A DNA stretch of 64,000 nt from Centrapalus pauciflorus (GCA_020465985.1 JAANYP010003732.1:293501-357500), one strand, 5' to 3'; counted from the stretch's first letter, positions 47,602 through 60,857 are shown. The notes: generated from the sequence alone by a model not told the origin. Numbers and translations: made by a program.

Positions 47602-50600
47602 TCAAGATCGACTACCCCATTTCCACCTTCGCCCCACTTCCTCAAGAACCTTAGTCCGAGCTCGACCCTTTTTTGCTTCGTCCTCTATCCAAGATCTGCA
47701 GTAATAACTAACATCAGAAAGCTTCTAAACCCCAGATACTATTTTTTATAGTTTCTTATACAGATAGAAGTATAAGAATGTTGGCTTGCATACCTGAGTA
47801 TGCGAAGGGCTTCTAATTCAGCTTCAAGGATTGACTTTCTATCAAGAATTTTTTCACGTTTGACCTCTAATTCACTGATGGTGCTATGGATTTTATGTTG
47901 CTCATCCACATAGTCGGCCTGCTCATATGAAAGTCTCTTGTTTAATTCATCTACTTCTTCCTTCAGGCTAGAAAGCAGCTGTTTTTGACAGTCTAAAGCT
48001 GCTTTCTCCTTCAAATATGCAGCAACGCCGTTATCACGTTCAATATTTTCATGTTCCAAATCTTTAAGTACTTCCAGATAAACCGCTTCGACCTCCAAAC
48101 GCCGACTATTTTCATCCTGTAGTTTTCTCTCCCAAAACCTTCGTACGTCTCCTCTCTCAAGAAGTTCAGATTTGATCTCTTTCATTGCATACTGCCTTGA
48201 AGATTTCTCAGCTTCTAGCTTCGAAAATTCTTGGCGAATTGCTTCAGTCATTCTTCCACTTGTGAGCGCCACTGCAACTTGTGCTTTTGTGCATGGTTTA
48301 CCAGGTTGAAACCGCTTGACCTGACCTGATATACAGCCAAGTATGTCAAAATTACATTTATTTTAACCATGTGTAAACCATATGAGGAAGAAAGAGAAAG
48401 AAAATAACCAAAAACTTTTCTCATTATGCTTTTGTCATTAGCCAGCATGTCCATGAAAAGGACCAGCAACAAATCTGACTTAAGCTCCCTTGCATCCAGA
48501 AAGCCTATTTTGTTCCTTAATATCTGGACTGTAAAAATGTCAGTTCTTAAAGATACAATTAACTGCACATATAGATATAGTCTTCATCACTAGCAATAAT
48601 AAATCAAGAAAAATAACAATGAATTGATTGAATTTCTAATTTAGTTCCTACCTCTTCATTTAGTCCTGGCATGACTTGGTACTCTAATTTGGCTCTCCAA
48701 CCAATAAGATCCTCACGAGAAATAAGTCTAGAAACCAAACAGGAACGTGAGAAAATAAAAAGTAAAAAGAGTGAATTCTATATGACATATTATATTTACA
48801 ATACCTCTCAGGAAAAAAGTTCACACCTCCCGAGCTCTTCGAATAATCCAGATCAGAAGTCAAGTGTTTACCAGACAGCTTGCTTAGAACAACACCAGAC
48901 TCAGCAAGGGCTATTGTACAAATATTCAGCACAAAGATAAAACTTTTTTAATAGTTTGAAGAAAACAAAGGTTTTGTATCGTATGATGAATCAGCATCTT
49001 CAATGTCAAACTCTCGATATTACCTTGAATGTACTCAAAATCAGGATCTTCACCCCTAACGTCATCAAAAGCGTTAATAGTAGATCCGGCAAGTGCGATA
49101 GATGGGACTATCCTATTCTTCGAATTCCTGAAACTCCAAAAAATTCTTAGTCGGCTACATCCATATTCTCTTTTACAACAATAATTAAACCAAATGCATG
49201 CAGTAGCTGATACCTTTCAAGTCTGGAGTTAACTAGGACCAACCATCTTGCGTACTCTCTCCTAGTACACAATTCATCAGCCTTGACTTCATCGTCAATG
49301 ATCTGTATACCTTAACAATAGGTTAATAAAGAAATGCTTAGATCTGAACCAATAAACTTGGCTCCATATGGAAAACTATTGAATCGGGCACACATGAACC
49401 AACAACCAATTAGTAGAGGTGTCAGATTTCTTGGTTTGTATACCAATCACGACATTGAACTAGTGACTGATAACATAGAATTGCATAGGTCATTAGGTCT
49501 TGTCATGTATCTTTAAAAAATATGTGAAAATACTAGAAAACAGCAGTACTGCCCCCCTTCATCTAAAAAATAATACAACATTTCTTTAGTTTTTTCCAAC
49601 CTTAATCAGTTTTATATAAGTGTCACAGAAACTTCTAATCATGAATAAAAGCACAAAATATGACCTGCAACCCAATACCTTCAGATTCTTTAACCACAAA
49701 AGTGCCTCCTGCTGAGTAGCATCTACAGAAGCCCGAACGATAACTCTTCCAGGCTTTCCTTCATCCCGCTTACCATGATCATTTACTGTAAAATTGTAAT
49801 GATAAAATAAATGACAAAAAATGTCATGGAACTTTGTATGTAATGAACAAACCGTTAATGGAGCTACAAAATACCTTCTTCTGTTTTCTTGTCAACTTCT
49901 TCATAAACATCAATAACAACTTCATCCCCCCTTGATGCATTTTCTGGTCCCAACGATTTATTATCAACAAAAACATGAAATGGACTGCTAAATCGCAAAA
50001 CAAGCCCTGAAAAAATAAAAACATAATACGATTCTAAGCCATGTCTATCTCCAAAACATTCCATCCGAAAACAGCTACAAAAACAATCTTCTAATAAAAG
50101 AAATTAGAAAAGAGAGATATACCTCTTCTTGACAGAGTGAAATGCGCAAACACAGCAACTAAAGCCACAATTGAAGTCCCAATAGCAAACAAGAAAAATG
50201 TGGGCAACCCTGATTCATGAAAGGCATATTACAATCATTTCCTACCTCCCACAGAAAAAGAGCTACAGTTACATCATTCCGTACTTCTTGGATGAAAATA
50301 GTTAAATTCAAATATCATTCCATTTCAAGAATCCAAAGAGAATGAAATAATACTGGATTCAAATATCATACCATTTTCACTTCTTAACATGTGTTAAAAG
50401 ATTTAACGCAATAATCAGATCTCTGTGATTCTATATAAATAACTGGTCAAATTGATTATAGATTTACAAGGTTTGAAAATTCTACCTTGTTTGGGTTTAT
50501 TTGGGATTACAGTTTCTTCCAGACTTGCCCAACCATTGTAGTCTTCAATTTCCCGGCGATCAGTAGAAACCCAAGACAATTCGAGGTTATCTCGGGTAAC

Positions 50601-50759
50601 TGACGCAGACAGAGATATTAATCTTCGCCTTCTAGGGTTTGTGGATTTAGAAACACCTTCATCCGTCAAAAATGGAAAAGGATGTGAAAATTTAAGAAAG
50701 AGGCGATTTCTCCGAGGCAGATGAAGCGGCAAGAAAGTGGATACAGAGGAAGAACACAT
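47602..50759 (-). CDS. Plastid SLH-like domain and coiled-coil protein
   Basis: Eleven exons: 50486-50759, 50123-50209, 49875-50006, 49679-49785, 49214-49302, 49024-49127, 48805-48910, 48652-48727, 48409-48523, 47794-48325 and 47602-47695. Together they make 571 aa with all phases joined. A Ser/Arg-rich N terminus (CSSSVSTFLPLHLPRRNR) looks like a transit peptide. Exon 2 encodes one membrane helix (about residues 93-114, LPTFFLFAIGTSIVALVAVF). Residues about 215-390 carry S-layer-homology-like blocks: FDDV, ALAESGVVLSKLSG, ISREDLIGW, and FQPGKPCTKAQVAVAL. Residues about 390-540 are a charged coiled coil. I recognise the family of Arabidopsis At3g25680/At5g23890; its biochemical role is unknown to me. 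The ATG at 50759 is the first; a longer reading would need a TTG. Confidence 0.87.
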
Positions 50760-50861
50760 GTTCTTGCTATAATGCTGCAAACTAGCAGAAAATTTGGGGT
50801 TTCGGATGTTCAGAATAAATCGAACGTTATGTCCTTGAAGATGGTGTGATTGAAGAAGAAG

Positions 50862-50869
50862 TAGGGTTT
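50862..50869 (-). promoter_or_regulatory. Telo box
   Basis: AAACCCTA on the minus strand, about 100 bp upstream of the SLH-like start codon. Common in promoters of plant housekeeping genes. The match is exact; the function is inferred. Confidence 0.5.
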
Positions 50870-51297
50870 AGGTTCGATTGTGAGATTCATTCGATTTCAA
50901 GTGTTCCGTATCAGTGGACCCGATCATTGCTCATTTTTAACCCCTTATCTTTGGTGTCGGACTAATTTTCAAAACAATGAAAACTGTTTTAATTAAATAA
51001 ATAATCCTTAAACATTAGATTATATTTAGGTGGTGTTTGGATTGAATGACTTAAAATATGATAGGATTTTGAAATGTTTAGGGGTATGAATGGATTATGA
51101 AAGATGGAGAAGTGGGGATTTTAAAATCCTAAATGAGTAAATCTTTTCTTTTAATATTGTATCCTAACATGATAATGAAAGATTTTTAAATGCAAATCCT
51201 AAATGGGTTGTTTAAATCCTTCAAACCAAACACCACCTTAGATATTTCCTAATAAACGTGAAAAGAAAAGGAAGAAAATACTCATGTGTGTCCCAAT

Positions 51298-51541
51298 TAG
51301 GGGTGAGCGACGAGTACCATTTCCCAAACCCGAACCGGTATCGGTACCGACCGATACCGAATTAATATATTTGGTTCGGTATTCGGTTTTTAAATTAGCT
51401 AAAATTCGGTATTCGGAACCGAACCGGCACCATATAAAATTATACGGTTCGGTATTCGGTTTTTTCAAAACTAGTAATTCGGTTTCGGTATTTTCGGGAT
51501 CGGTACCGATTCGGTACGGTACGGTACCGAGCTCACCCCTA
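51298..51541. mobile_element. hAT-type MITE with perfect 8-bp target duplication
   Basis: Starts TAGGGGTGAGC and ends with its exact inverse, GCTCACCCCTA. GTCCCAAT flanks both sides (51290-51297 and 51542-51549), the 8-bp duplication of hAT transposition. The interior is full of GGTATTCGG, CGGTACCG and related words. 244 bp, non-coding. The perfect flanks imply a fairly young insertion. Confidence 0.92.
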
Positions 51542-51859
51542 GTCCCAATTATTTCATCTTCCTTTCCCTTTTTCCTTTTCTCACTTTCTTTCTTTTCTTC
51601 TTTTATTACTAAAAATAAATAAACACTGTGTAAGAAAAGAAATGAAAATTAAAGGAAAAAAATTTTCAAGGAGAATTTGGCTCTTAAGTCTTGACTCTTA
51701 AGGGCACGTTTTAAAACATAGAAATTAGAAGAATAGAAATTATTTGTGTTTAAAAAGATTTTGTACAAATGATAATAAAATATAAATCAATATATAGATA
51801 TATACACACATACAAAGAATTTTTTTGTGAATATTGTGAACAACCACAAAATGACTTTA

Positions 51860-52090
51860 TATCCTATGAATCTTGTTGCAGGATCCACTGAACACTTCTA
51901 TTAACCTATGAATCTTGTTAAAATCTATAAAATTTTGTTGAATTCTATGAATATGTCGGATCTATGAATCATGTTGAATCCTTTGAATCTTGTAACAAAC
52001 ACTGCTATGAACCTTTTTGAATATTATGAATCTTGTTGCAAACACTTTTATGAACATTTTGGATCATACAAATCTTGTTACAAACACTTG
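51860..52090. repeat. Irregular ATGAATCTTGTT repeats
   Basis: (A/C)TATGAATCTTGTT and close variants recur about six to eight times, with caaacact between some of them. Spacing is 25-50 bp and not constant. Confidence 0.6.
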
Positions 52091-53263
52091 TTGGTAATAT
52101 AAATGCTTATATCTATGTTTTATATTTATTCACAAAGTTCAAACTAATTAATTGTTCACAATGGATTTCATTAATATAAATGTTTTTATCAAGTTTACAA
52201 TAAAGATGTATTGTCCTTTTTTTAATAGTTTAGTCATTATGATTAATCATTTTCATTATCATTACCTACGCTTTTAATTTCCATGACCACTTAAATTACA
52301 TATCTTTCAACTTCATAATCTATGATGATTTGCACAAGAAAAACATGTGATTCATACAAATCATTTAAAACATTACAACGATGTTGTACAAATCCCGGTA
52401 TAAGTTATAAAGAATGATCAGATGGGATGTAATGAACACAAGACAATTACATGTACATAATTCCAACAAACACAAACACCAACTAAATATCCAAAACCAA
52501 ATATGCATAATGCGGGAACACGAAATTAACTTTCGAGCTTTGAAATCAACTATGCCAAAAACTTGTACCAATGCTATAGTTGATAGAACTAATTCCTTTT
52601 GTCCTTTAAGTAAAAAGGTTTCCACCAAGAGTTCAAGAGAATCTTCCAACTTACTTTAAAGAAATGGTTATAAAGCACTTGAGAATATGACTTTGTAGTA
52701 GAAAATAATCAAAGCTTCCAAGACCAAGAAAGCAAACTATTTCCCTATAAACAGATTTCTCATCCACTTATAAGTTATTCTTGTTAGAATTTCATAATGT
52801 TAAAATACTACATCAAAACTTGCCATTGAATCATAAACGGTATTATGTAAAATATATTAAATTATATATATATTTTTTTTTAAAAAAAAGACAAGCGATT
52901 TCAACATACGTTAAAAGTACCAGGCAGATAACAAAAAAAAAACTGTCTCAAGTATTGATTATACGATTAAAAACACCAAATAACATCTCAAAACAAAAGG
53001 CACCGGTCCTAATAACCTTAGCCTACTACAAACATTCTGAAATGACCAAAGTAACAAACCCCAAACTACTTGTTTACAGAAGAAAGTTCCACCATAATCA
53101 CCTGGTCTGAGATAGGTGGAAAAGAATTCATATAGGTAACTAAACACAGCAGCAGTAACTTTATTGTGTTGCCAAAAAGGGCAAAAGATAAAGGATACGC
53201 AACAAACACCATCATGCCTTCATAACCAGCCGGTGCCTTCTTTAGTATCTACAGCCTAATGCT

Positions 53264-56200
53264 TTAGTAATCATGACTTGGATTCGCAGTCCTTCCTCCA
53301 CGGCCCCTTCCACCGTAGCTGTATCCTCGCCCATAATAACTGCCTCCTCGTGATCGACCTCCTCGGTACGAACCACGCCCACCTCTACCCCCTCGGTATC
53401 TAGAAAATTCTCCAAATGTCTGCATACCAACCAAAACACATGAGAATGGAAAAGAAAAGGAATCACTACTATTAGCTTGGGTAAAACGGGCTTTTACCTC
53501 TGTATCTAGTTTCATCTGCTCAGAGAACCTAGTCCTTCCGTTATTCGATTGATTGTCAAGAGTGTTGCAAGATAACGTATCAAAAAAGTCATCCTTGCTA
53601 TAAACAGGCTGTAGATTGCAGAATTAGTAGGCATCAGCAAAAAGCATTATCCCGTTGGACATGATTGCGATGATTTCTAAATTTGTAACATTCCATAAAT
53701 TGCAACAGTAACCATTTTAAGGGGAGTGGTCAAGTTAAAAGTTACATTTTTGTCCATTGTCATTGTTACAAAAAGTTTGCTGATCCGGTTTGATTAACAA
53801 GATCCCTTAGTTTGGGCCATCAATAAAGAGTATTTTAGACATTGGACAAATAGTCAAAACACTTCCCCAGAGCCATGATCAAGTTGGATGTTGCAATTTC
53901 CATGGGAAGGAGGGAATATATGCTAGCATAGGAATGTCACCTTGACATCCACCTTTGGTAGAACAGCATCGTTTTCATCTTCGTATTCATCCTCATCAGT
54001 AGCATTTCCATCATTTTCCTTAGAACCAGATTTGTTAGTTTTTCCCAAGGTTCCCCATATTTCATCCTTGTTGAATTTCTCGTTCATTGCATTGAAGTCA
54101 AACTCCTCAGTGAATTTCATCACTGATCGTGGTCCCTGGATCATGAAACGACTACAATTTATTCTTGCATCCAGACAAGGTAAGCAACAAGATAAAAAAT
54201 AGAGGGCAGGGCCAAATATAGTGCATCGTCCAATCAACAGCTTGAGAAACTAATGCTATGAATAACACATTCCATTAGAAACCATGAGTGGGGGGAGTAA
54301 CTGAGGCTGGGGAATTATCAGTTTGCTATCATGACATCACAGAATCAAAGCCAATTAAAGAAAATAGCTACCAAAAATTGAAGGTTTCAAAATTAACCTT
54401 CACATACTTCACTTCATTTGTCCTAGAAAAAAATCCAAACTCAACTTTCCTGGAGTTTTCAAATTGTGATTAATGTTTTAAGTGAGGTACATTAAATGAA
54501 AATTTTGTCATTACATTTAACCAGATAACTACTGGAGGCATAAAGTAATCAATAAACTGCAAAACACGACCTCCACCAAAATAAAGTAGCCTTGTACTGG
54601 ATGCACAAAACAGAGAATCTGTAACTTCGACATATCAATAACATGTCATTGTCAATATATCTATTCATAAGGGTAAGAATCAATTTCATCCCACAAATCT
54701 CAACAGATCAAATATGAATTGCATTTAAATAAGCAACATTATTTATGATCGCTTAAAATTAAAATGAAGATAGACATTTCAAAAAACACTCATGATTAAC
54801 AGCATATGATCAGTATGAGAAGAAAATTGCCAATCTTAAAAATTGAACAATACAAAATAAGTTTGGTCCATTAAATTAAACACAATATGAACCTCATTTA
54901 TAAAAATAAATCCTTCCTGATTCACCATCGTATTGACTGATCATGTAATATTAAAGTACAATCCTGACAATTATTAAGTCAGGTGTAAATGCAAAAGAAA
55001 AAATTAGATTTGTATAAACCATAATATATTTTTCAACAAACTACGAAGAGATCTAATGATTATAGTTATACATGCATACATGTAAGATTAGGTTTATATG
55101 CAAAAGAACAAATTACCCCATATCCTCTGCCTCTCTCACGTCCTCTGTAATTGTAATTCTGGCGATTTTGGTAAGGAGCTCCATTTGTCTAAAAACCAGA
55201 GAAAATATTGATAATGTAAAAAAAATGTCAGGGATGATAAACATTTTATAGCCTTAAATAAATGGCCAACTACACAAAAGGACTAGTACTGCGTAATAAC
55301 TAATAAGTCATGCTTTCTCTCCTCTGAAAAGATAGCCCCTGAAAATCAATATAAACATCTCCAGAAAATCATCATTGCTCTCATACAATCAAAATGCCAC
55401 CATAAAAAGAAATTAATTCACAACTCAAAGCATAAAACTCATTCCATTTCCATCTAGCTGATTCTCAATTACTTGAAGTCAGCTTATATCTTCGATTATA
55501 TGCAGCATCATTCCCTGGAGAGATAACCCTATTAATCCATTTTAGTTTTCTTCTTACCCTACCTCGTAACTATTCACGGTTCTCATCTGGCAGATTTAAG
55601 TTTTACACAGACATAGTGCGCTCCAATACACATGGAATGCTACAGTTAGATTTCAGTTTTTGCAGAATAATAATAAATATATTTTAGCGTTTAGCAGTTT
55701 CTTCCAGTTGCCATGTAGTCTTAGATCCACAGCTTTACTATACCATCTATGTGCAACTACACCTAAACATAATACAAATCAAAACAAGACATCTACATTG
55801 TAAAATGAAAAACCGAAGACTCATAAGTCATACCTTTGGAACCATACGTGCTTGAGGCGGTAAAGGCAATATTGGAGGCTGTGCTTCGGTTGGAACAGGT
55901 ACTGGAACTGGGGCAGATGGTTCTGATGATTGTGTCGGTGAAACCTGAACAGCTTCCACATCCTTATGAACAACAGCTTGTGTCAATTGAGATGAAACAT
56001 CTGTGGCTTGCCCAGACTGAAGCAGCTGTCCTGGAGTTACAAGTGATGGTGTCGGTGATTCAGTCGGATAGGGCATGACAGGGTAATGCAAATTTGCTTC
56101 AGAAGGGAGATTAGACTTGTTAGAGACAGAAGATATTGGGACATTTACATCAGCACTGTTCAACAGAGACGGTGATTGCAAGCTACCAATTAGTGGTGCT

Positions 56201-58815
56201 GTTGGACCCATAGAGTTAGGAGGCTTATTTATCATTAAAGATGGCAACGTATCAGTAATTGTAGAGGTTGTATTAGCAGAACTGGTAGATGTTGACAGTA
56301 AAGGAGATGGATATTCAGGCAGTATTGGAGCTCCACTTGGCAAGGATGCATTATAATTGGGATACTGCATGGGTTGCTGCAGTGAAGGAGACACTGAAAG
56401 CCCAGGGGGTGGTCGTAACTGTTGATGCAACTGAGGATGCCCATTCGGTGGGGCGTAAAATCCTGGCCAATACATTGGCATTGCAAGCCCGCTACTATTT
56501 GGGTTCGGAGGAGGTGGCATAGGTCCCCAAGACCCCGGATTCCCACCAGGCGGATATAAAGGAGGCCCGCCTTGCAAAGTTGATCCAGGGAGGCCCAGTT
56601 GTGCATTCTGATTCTGGATACTAGGATCAGGTAAAGAGTTACTAGCAGTAGCAGTCGGGAAGCTTGAAGATGTCGGAGGTGGCCGAGGATAGTGAGACTG
56701 CATCGAGAGTAGCAGTGTTCTGGCCGTTATAAAATCGAAGACAATGCAAATAAGTACACAGTTTATCTTCTAGATTACCTGAATGATGGCAGGATCGCTG
56801 TTTATCTGTTGTGTTGGCTGAACAGGAGGTGACGATTTCACCTGAAGATCCTGTAAAGATAAAGGAAGTAGGTTCAGCAAATCGGTTACTTAATTCAATA
56901 AGTTTTTAAGTGGGATGGTACAACCCCATATGACATCGGCTTCTAGGCAATATGGAATAAATAAAGAACCAAATTCATGAATATCACCCAAGTTCCTTCT
57001 ATCCTATAAATGTTTCATATTTAATATTTAAATCTCTCTTACAGCAATAACATGTGTAGTCTATTTGCATATACTTGAACAGCTGATCTCATGATATCAA
57101 TGTTCAATGTATCCATTTGTAAAGAAACATACCCTTGCTGAAGTCACTATATTGGCATGCATAAGCACAGATCACATTTAAACCAAATATGTTTATAGGT
57201 CATATGCTGTTTAGTTTAGATAGATGCCATCCTATTTTAATCAACTAGTTTACTTCTGCAGATCTTAGATCCCATATCAAGTACCAAACAAACTTCTAGC
57301 TTTCTTTTTAACATACCATGTCTAGTCCAAATGAGTTTTAAAATAGCATTCCCTGAAATCAGGAAACCAGTTGCTGAAGAGAAAACTTTTAGTTTTATAT
57401 AGAAAACGATAATTATGAATCCAGTGACCATAATGGAAATGAAGTCGATGTAATTCCCAAAATGGAAATCAGCAAAACAGAAATAATGTACACGCTTTAT
57501 TTAAAGCACAAACAAACTGTACACGAACACTCGGCCCGTGACTGTGAAATACGGTCACTTTATGGTTATAGTACCTTGATGTCACTTCCACGAAACAATA
57601 TGTATTCATAAACCTTGTCGCTAGCTATGAGTTGGGGACCATCCTTTTTCCGCCCTTCAGTTCCAAATGATCTTACTGCAAACAAACATAGCATGAAAAA
57701 AAATCCACACTCAGCCGGTTCTCAAAGCATTACTGGGAAGTAATACCTTGATGTCTGATAAAGAAAAAGTTGAACAAACCCAATAAAATTTCAGGGTACA
57801 CCAACATTTACTCACTGTTACATGAACTTAATTTATAGATAAATGTCATAGCAGCAGTGTTGCAATTCCACAACTACCCCAGAACATGTCCATTCATAAG
57901 ATAGATTGAGATAGTTGAAAATTATCAAAGGAGTTGGTCCTAGGTAGAAATGTGTGGTCTTACATAGGTGGAATAACATCCTCGTAATTCTTTTGGTTCC
58001 ATATTGTCACTACTTACACCCTACCAGTTTGAGATATAGGACATGTTGATGACTTGATGTTCATTCATGCAATGGAAAACCTGTCTACTTATGCGCGCGC
58101 GCATTCATCAAATTACATATAAATTTAGTGCAGATAACGTGTTCATGGAAACAAGGTGACACTGTATTACATACATTGTGGCTTTGTTCACCCCTTACAA
58201 ATTTACAGATATTTAAATGCAGCATAAACCAGAGAGTCACAAAATTGTCCCCAAACCTAGTTAATTGCAAATTGATCCATCAAATTAAGGCAGTCAAAAT
58301 CAACATTAATGACTATGTAGCCCCTTCATCTTAAAATCTGGTTATCACAGAATCATTATATATTATCAAGCACTCAGTTTAATTGATATCTCCCATTAGT
58401 AAACAAAAAAAAACAAACACATACATACATACACTTGAATGCAACGACAGAAACTAAACACGTCTATCCATTAAAAGCAGTAACTATATTAAAAATCATG
58501 TAATGCTACGATACAACATAAAAACCCTAAAAATGGCAAGAATTTCACATCTACGATCTACTTCAATTAACATTTCTAATATCTTCAAACCCTATTCATA
58601 ACAGAACAAATAAAAGCACAAATTAGAACCATTACTCCATTACAAAAAATCAAATTTAATCAGATACCGTTACGCAACCCGATCGAGGATTCTTCCGTAT
58701 TGATGTTATACAAAATTCCCTCGTATCTGATTTCACTCTTGGAAGTCAAGCTAATCAAGCTTCCGATGTACGAATCGGCCGACGAACTTGACGATCTAGA
58801 ACTTTCTGTGGCCAT
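53264..58815 (-). CDS. DCP5: Decapping 5 (LSM14/Scd6 family)
   Basis: Cytoplasmic RNA-binding protein of processing bodies that promotes mRNA decapping and represses translation. Eight exons: 58668-58815, 57575-57675, 56779-56850, 55834-56697, 55117-55188, 53941-54135, 53498-53608 and 53264-53419. Together they make 1719 nt and 572 aa (Arabidopsis about 611), all phases joined. The LSm14 domain is at residues about 14-85 (SYIGSLISLTSKSEIRYEG; SFGTEGR; YEYILFRGSDIK). A Pro/Ser/Gln-rich linker spans 100-395. The DFDF box is at about 427-450 (FTEEFDFNAMNEKFNKDEIW), with an acidic run after it. The FFD box is near 487-498 (YSKDDFFDTLSC). The TFG box is at 522-530 (TFGEFSRYR), then an RGG/RGGR tail. 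The domain order is diagnostic. Confidence 0.95.
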
Positions 58816-58914
58816 AATCCTTCGCCACTACTACACACTTGAAGGCAGCGAAGTTCAGAATTGGGAGAGACGGAATTTCTTGAAGTGATTATTTGTTTTC
58901 TAATAGATAATAGC

Positions 58915-58922
58915 TAGGGTTT
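58915..58922 (-). promoter_or_regulatory. Telo box
   Basis: AAACCCTA on the minus strand, about 100 bp upstream of the DCP5 start codon. Same motif and similar distance as at the SLH-like gene. Confidence 0.5.
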
Positions 58923-59099
58923 TTTCGTTTCCTCACGCTTACATGCTTTCCCTTTTGGGGGTCTATCGATTCGTGCAAATGCGTACAACAAAACCTTTTC
59001 GCTACAAATTGCCTTGTAATATTTTCATTATTTCCCCTTTTCTTTGTTTTTTTTTCTTCTTATGAAAATTAATGAAATCATCAATCTATATATATCTAT

Positions 59100-59911
59100 G
59101 GGTTAATATTGAAAAAACCCAACCATTTTTCCTCATTTTGTTGATTAAGTCCCTAAACTTTTTTTTCGATTGTTTAAATCCCTAAACAAATTTTGTCTTA
59201 TCTAAACATATATATTTGTTACCTGCAACCGAGAGAAGAGGTAACCGATTTAACCCCTTTCATTCCTTCTTCTGCTTTAACCCTTTCATTTTCATTTTTT
59301 AACCCTAATTTGTGAAAGTTACTAAAGCTGTAAAACCCCTTTCATTCCCTCCAGCGTCGAAGTTTGAACGATTCACATCAAATATAAATTGCATTCTGTG
59401 AGTTTCGAACACATTAAGCTCGGTAAGTTCGAACGATTTCATAATGTAGGTTTTGTTTGTTGATGTTAATCTTGGTTTAGTATTTGTTATTTTTCAGTAA
59501 GTTTCCAATGATTGCAAGAAATGTACCTTAAAATTAGGGCATCCATAGAATCTTCTTCATGGGTTCTCTTTTGTCCATGAAATCGTCCATTCTAACACGG
59601 GTTGTCCACACCAACATATTATTGTATCATCACTTGTATTGCTCGATCTAAACACAAAGTTGATGAAGAAGACATAAACACTTGGTGTGTGTGTGTGTAA
59701 CGATGAAGCAGGGAGAAAGAAACCTTCTCTGGAGAAATAAAAAGCGCAGAGGGAAGATGAGTTACTGGTATGTTACCTGATGAACCGGTCATTTATATAG
59801 GTTCAGATAAGACAAAATTTGTTTAGGGATTTAAACAATCGAAAAAAAAAAAGTTTAAGGACTTAATCGATAAAATGAGGAAAGATGGTTGGGTTTTTTC
59901 AATATTAACCC
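59100..59911. mobile_element. Mutator-like foldback carrying a gene fragment
   Basis: Starts GGGTTAATATTGAAAAAACC and ends in its inverse, with arms of about 110 bp (gattaagtccctaaac; gattgtttaaatccctaaac). The flanks TATATCTAT (59091-59099) and TATATCTAA (59912-59920) match at eight of nine bases, fitting a Mutator-type duplication. The interior includes a broken GRF zinc-finger fragment. It begins 284 bp upstream of the DCP5 start codon. Confidence 0.72.
59527..59646 (-). pseudogene. Captured GRF-type zinc-finger fragment, broken
   Basis: One minus-strand frame reads SSNTSDDTIICWCGQPV, then W-T-(S)-T spacing and ENP, a stop, then RRFYGCPNFK. The pattern CxCG...T...NPGRRFYGC is the GRF zinc finger. 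The stop (TGA at 59557-59559) replaces the usual Gly (GGA), a single-base change. A good splice donor (AAG then GTACAT) follows directly, so intron sequence seems to have been carried along. The upstream part is out of frame. It lies entirely within the foldback. It could instead be a remnant of a transposon-borne GRF gene. Confidence 0.6.
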
Positions 59912-59920
59912 TATATCTAA

Positions 59921-60857
59921 TCTATGTTAATATATACACTATAAATAAAACCAAACATTTGTCTATTCATGACGCTCTTTCGACGCATTATTTTTTATTT
60001 TTTCATTTGTTTTTATTAAAAATAAAACACAACACTATTTAGATAATACATAAATCATTTTTCTTTTTGAAAAACAACATGATTGTTACTCACAAAACAC
60101 AATCATACAACGAATCGCTTTTGCAATACACAAAAAAAAAAAAGAGACTAACCCGACTAACTACCTTGCATTGTTAATAACACTACTAGCGACTGGTCAA
60201 GGAAGTGGATAACAGTTAACAAAAAAACCAAATGGACAGATCACTTCAAACAACAACAGACGAGCTGACAGATAGCGAGCGGGATCCTTGAAAGACGATT
60301 GATTTGTTTCGATAAAACCATATCATATATAGTGAGATCCAAACTAACGCTTTCCACCAACTTTTCTTCTTGACGGAGAGCCTACTATTACCTTCGATAG
60401 AGATCATATCTTAGAGCGATAGACCGACAGTTGTGGTGAGTAATCGAAACATCATCAGTTGAAAATGAAATACCAAAGACTAGCCGATCTTGAACAATAC
60501 CTGAAGCAATGGTCTAAAGTTCCGGACTCTAAATTACTTCGTGGACACAATGCAAGTCAATCCCCCGATCACAAAGAGTCGTTCTAACTAGAAGACGTCC
60601 TAACCAACCTCCAAATGAACACGCAAATCCTTCGAGGGGTCACTTTGTTTCATACATTACCTATAAATAAAGAGTCATGGGAAATAAGATTTCTATTTTA
60701 GAGATTGTACATTCAAACTAACATTTACATATCTCACCCTTTAAGAATAAATACTTTGAGGTGTAAACTAGAATAAATAATAACAAATAACTGAATAATG
60801 ATCCCAAACTTTTAAAGCCAAGTATTTAAGGGTCTTAATATTTCAAAACCCTAAAAT
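59921..60857. other. Spacer
   Basis: Slightly less AT-rich stretch at 60180-60640 without a recognisable frame or repeat. Confidence 0.4.

Larger units (their letters stand above)
50940..53263. other. Spacer between the SLH-like gene and DCP5
   Basis: Contains an intact hAT-type MITE (51298-51541) and an irregular array of ATGAATCTTGTT words (about 51860-52090). The right end should hold the DCP5 3' UTR. No gene is recognised. Confidence 0.5.

Noticed and set aside
50415..50780. Longer start for the SLH-like protein and read-through of its first exon
   Set aside because: The upstream start codon would be TTG; the first ATG is at 50759. The extension after 50486 is intron, because the GT site and the next exon keep the frame and the protein similarity.
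56235..56606. 123-codon minus-strand frame
   Set aside because: Alternative frame of DCP5 exon 4; the correct frame continues through both splice sites.
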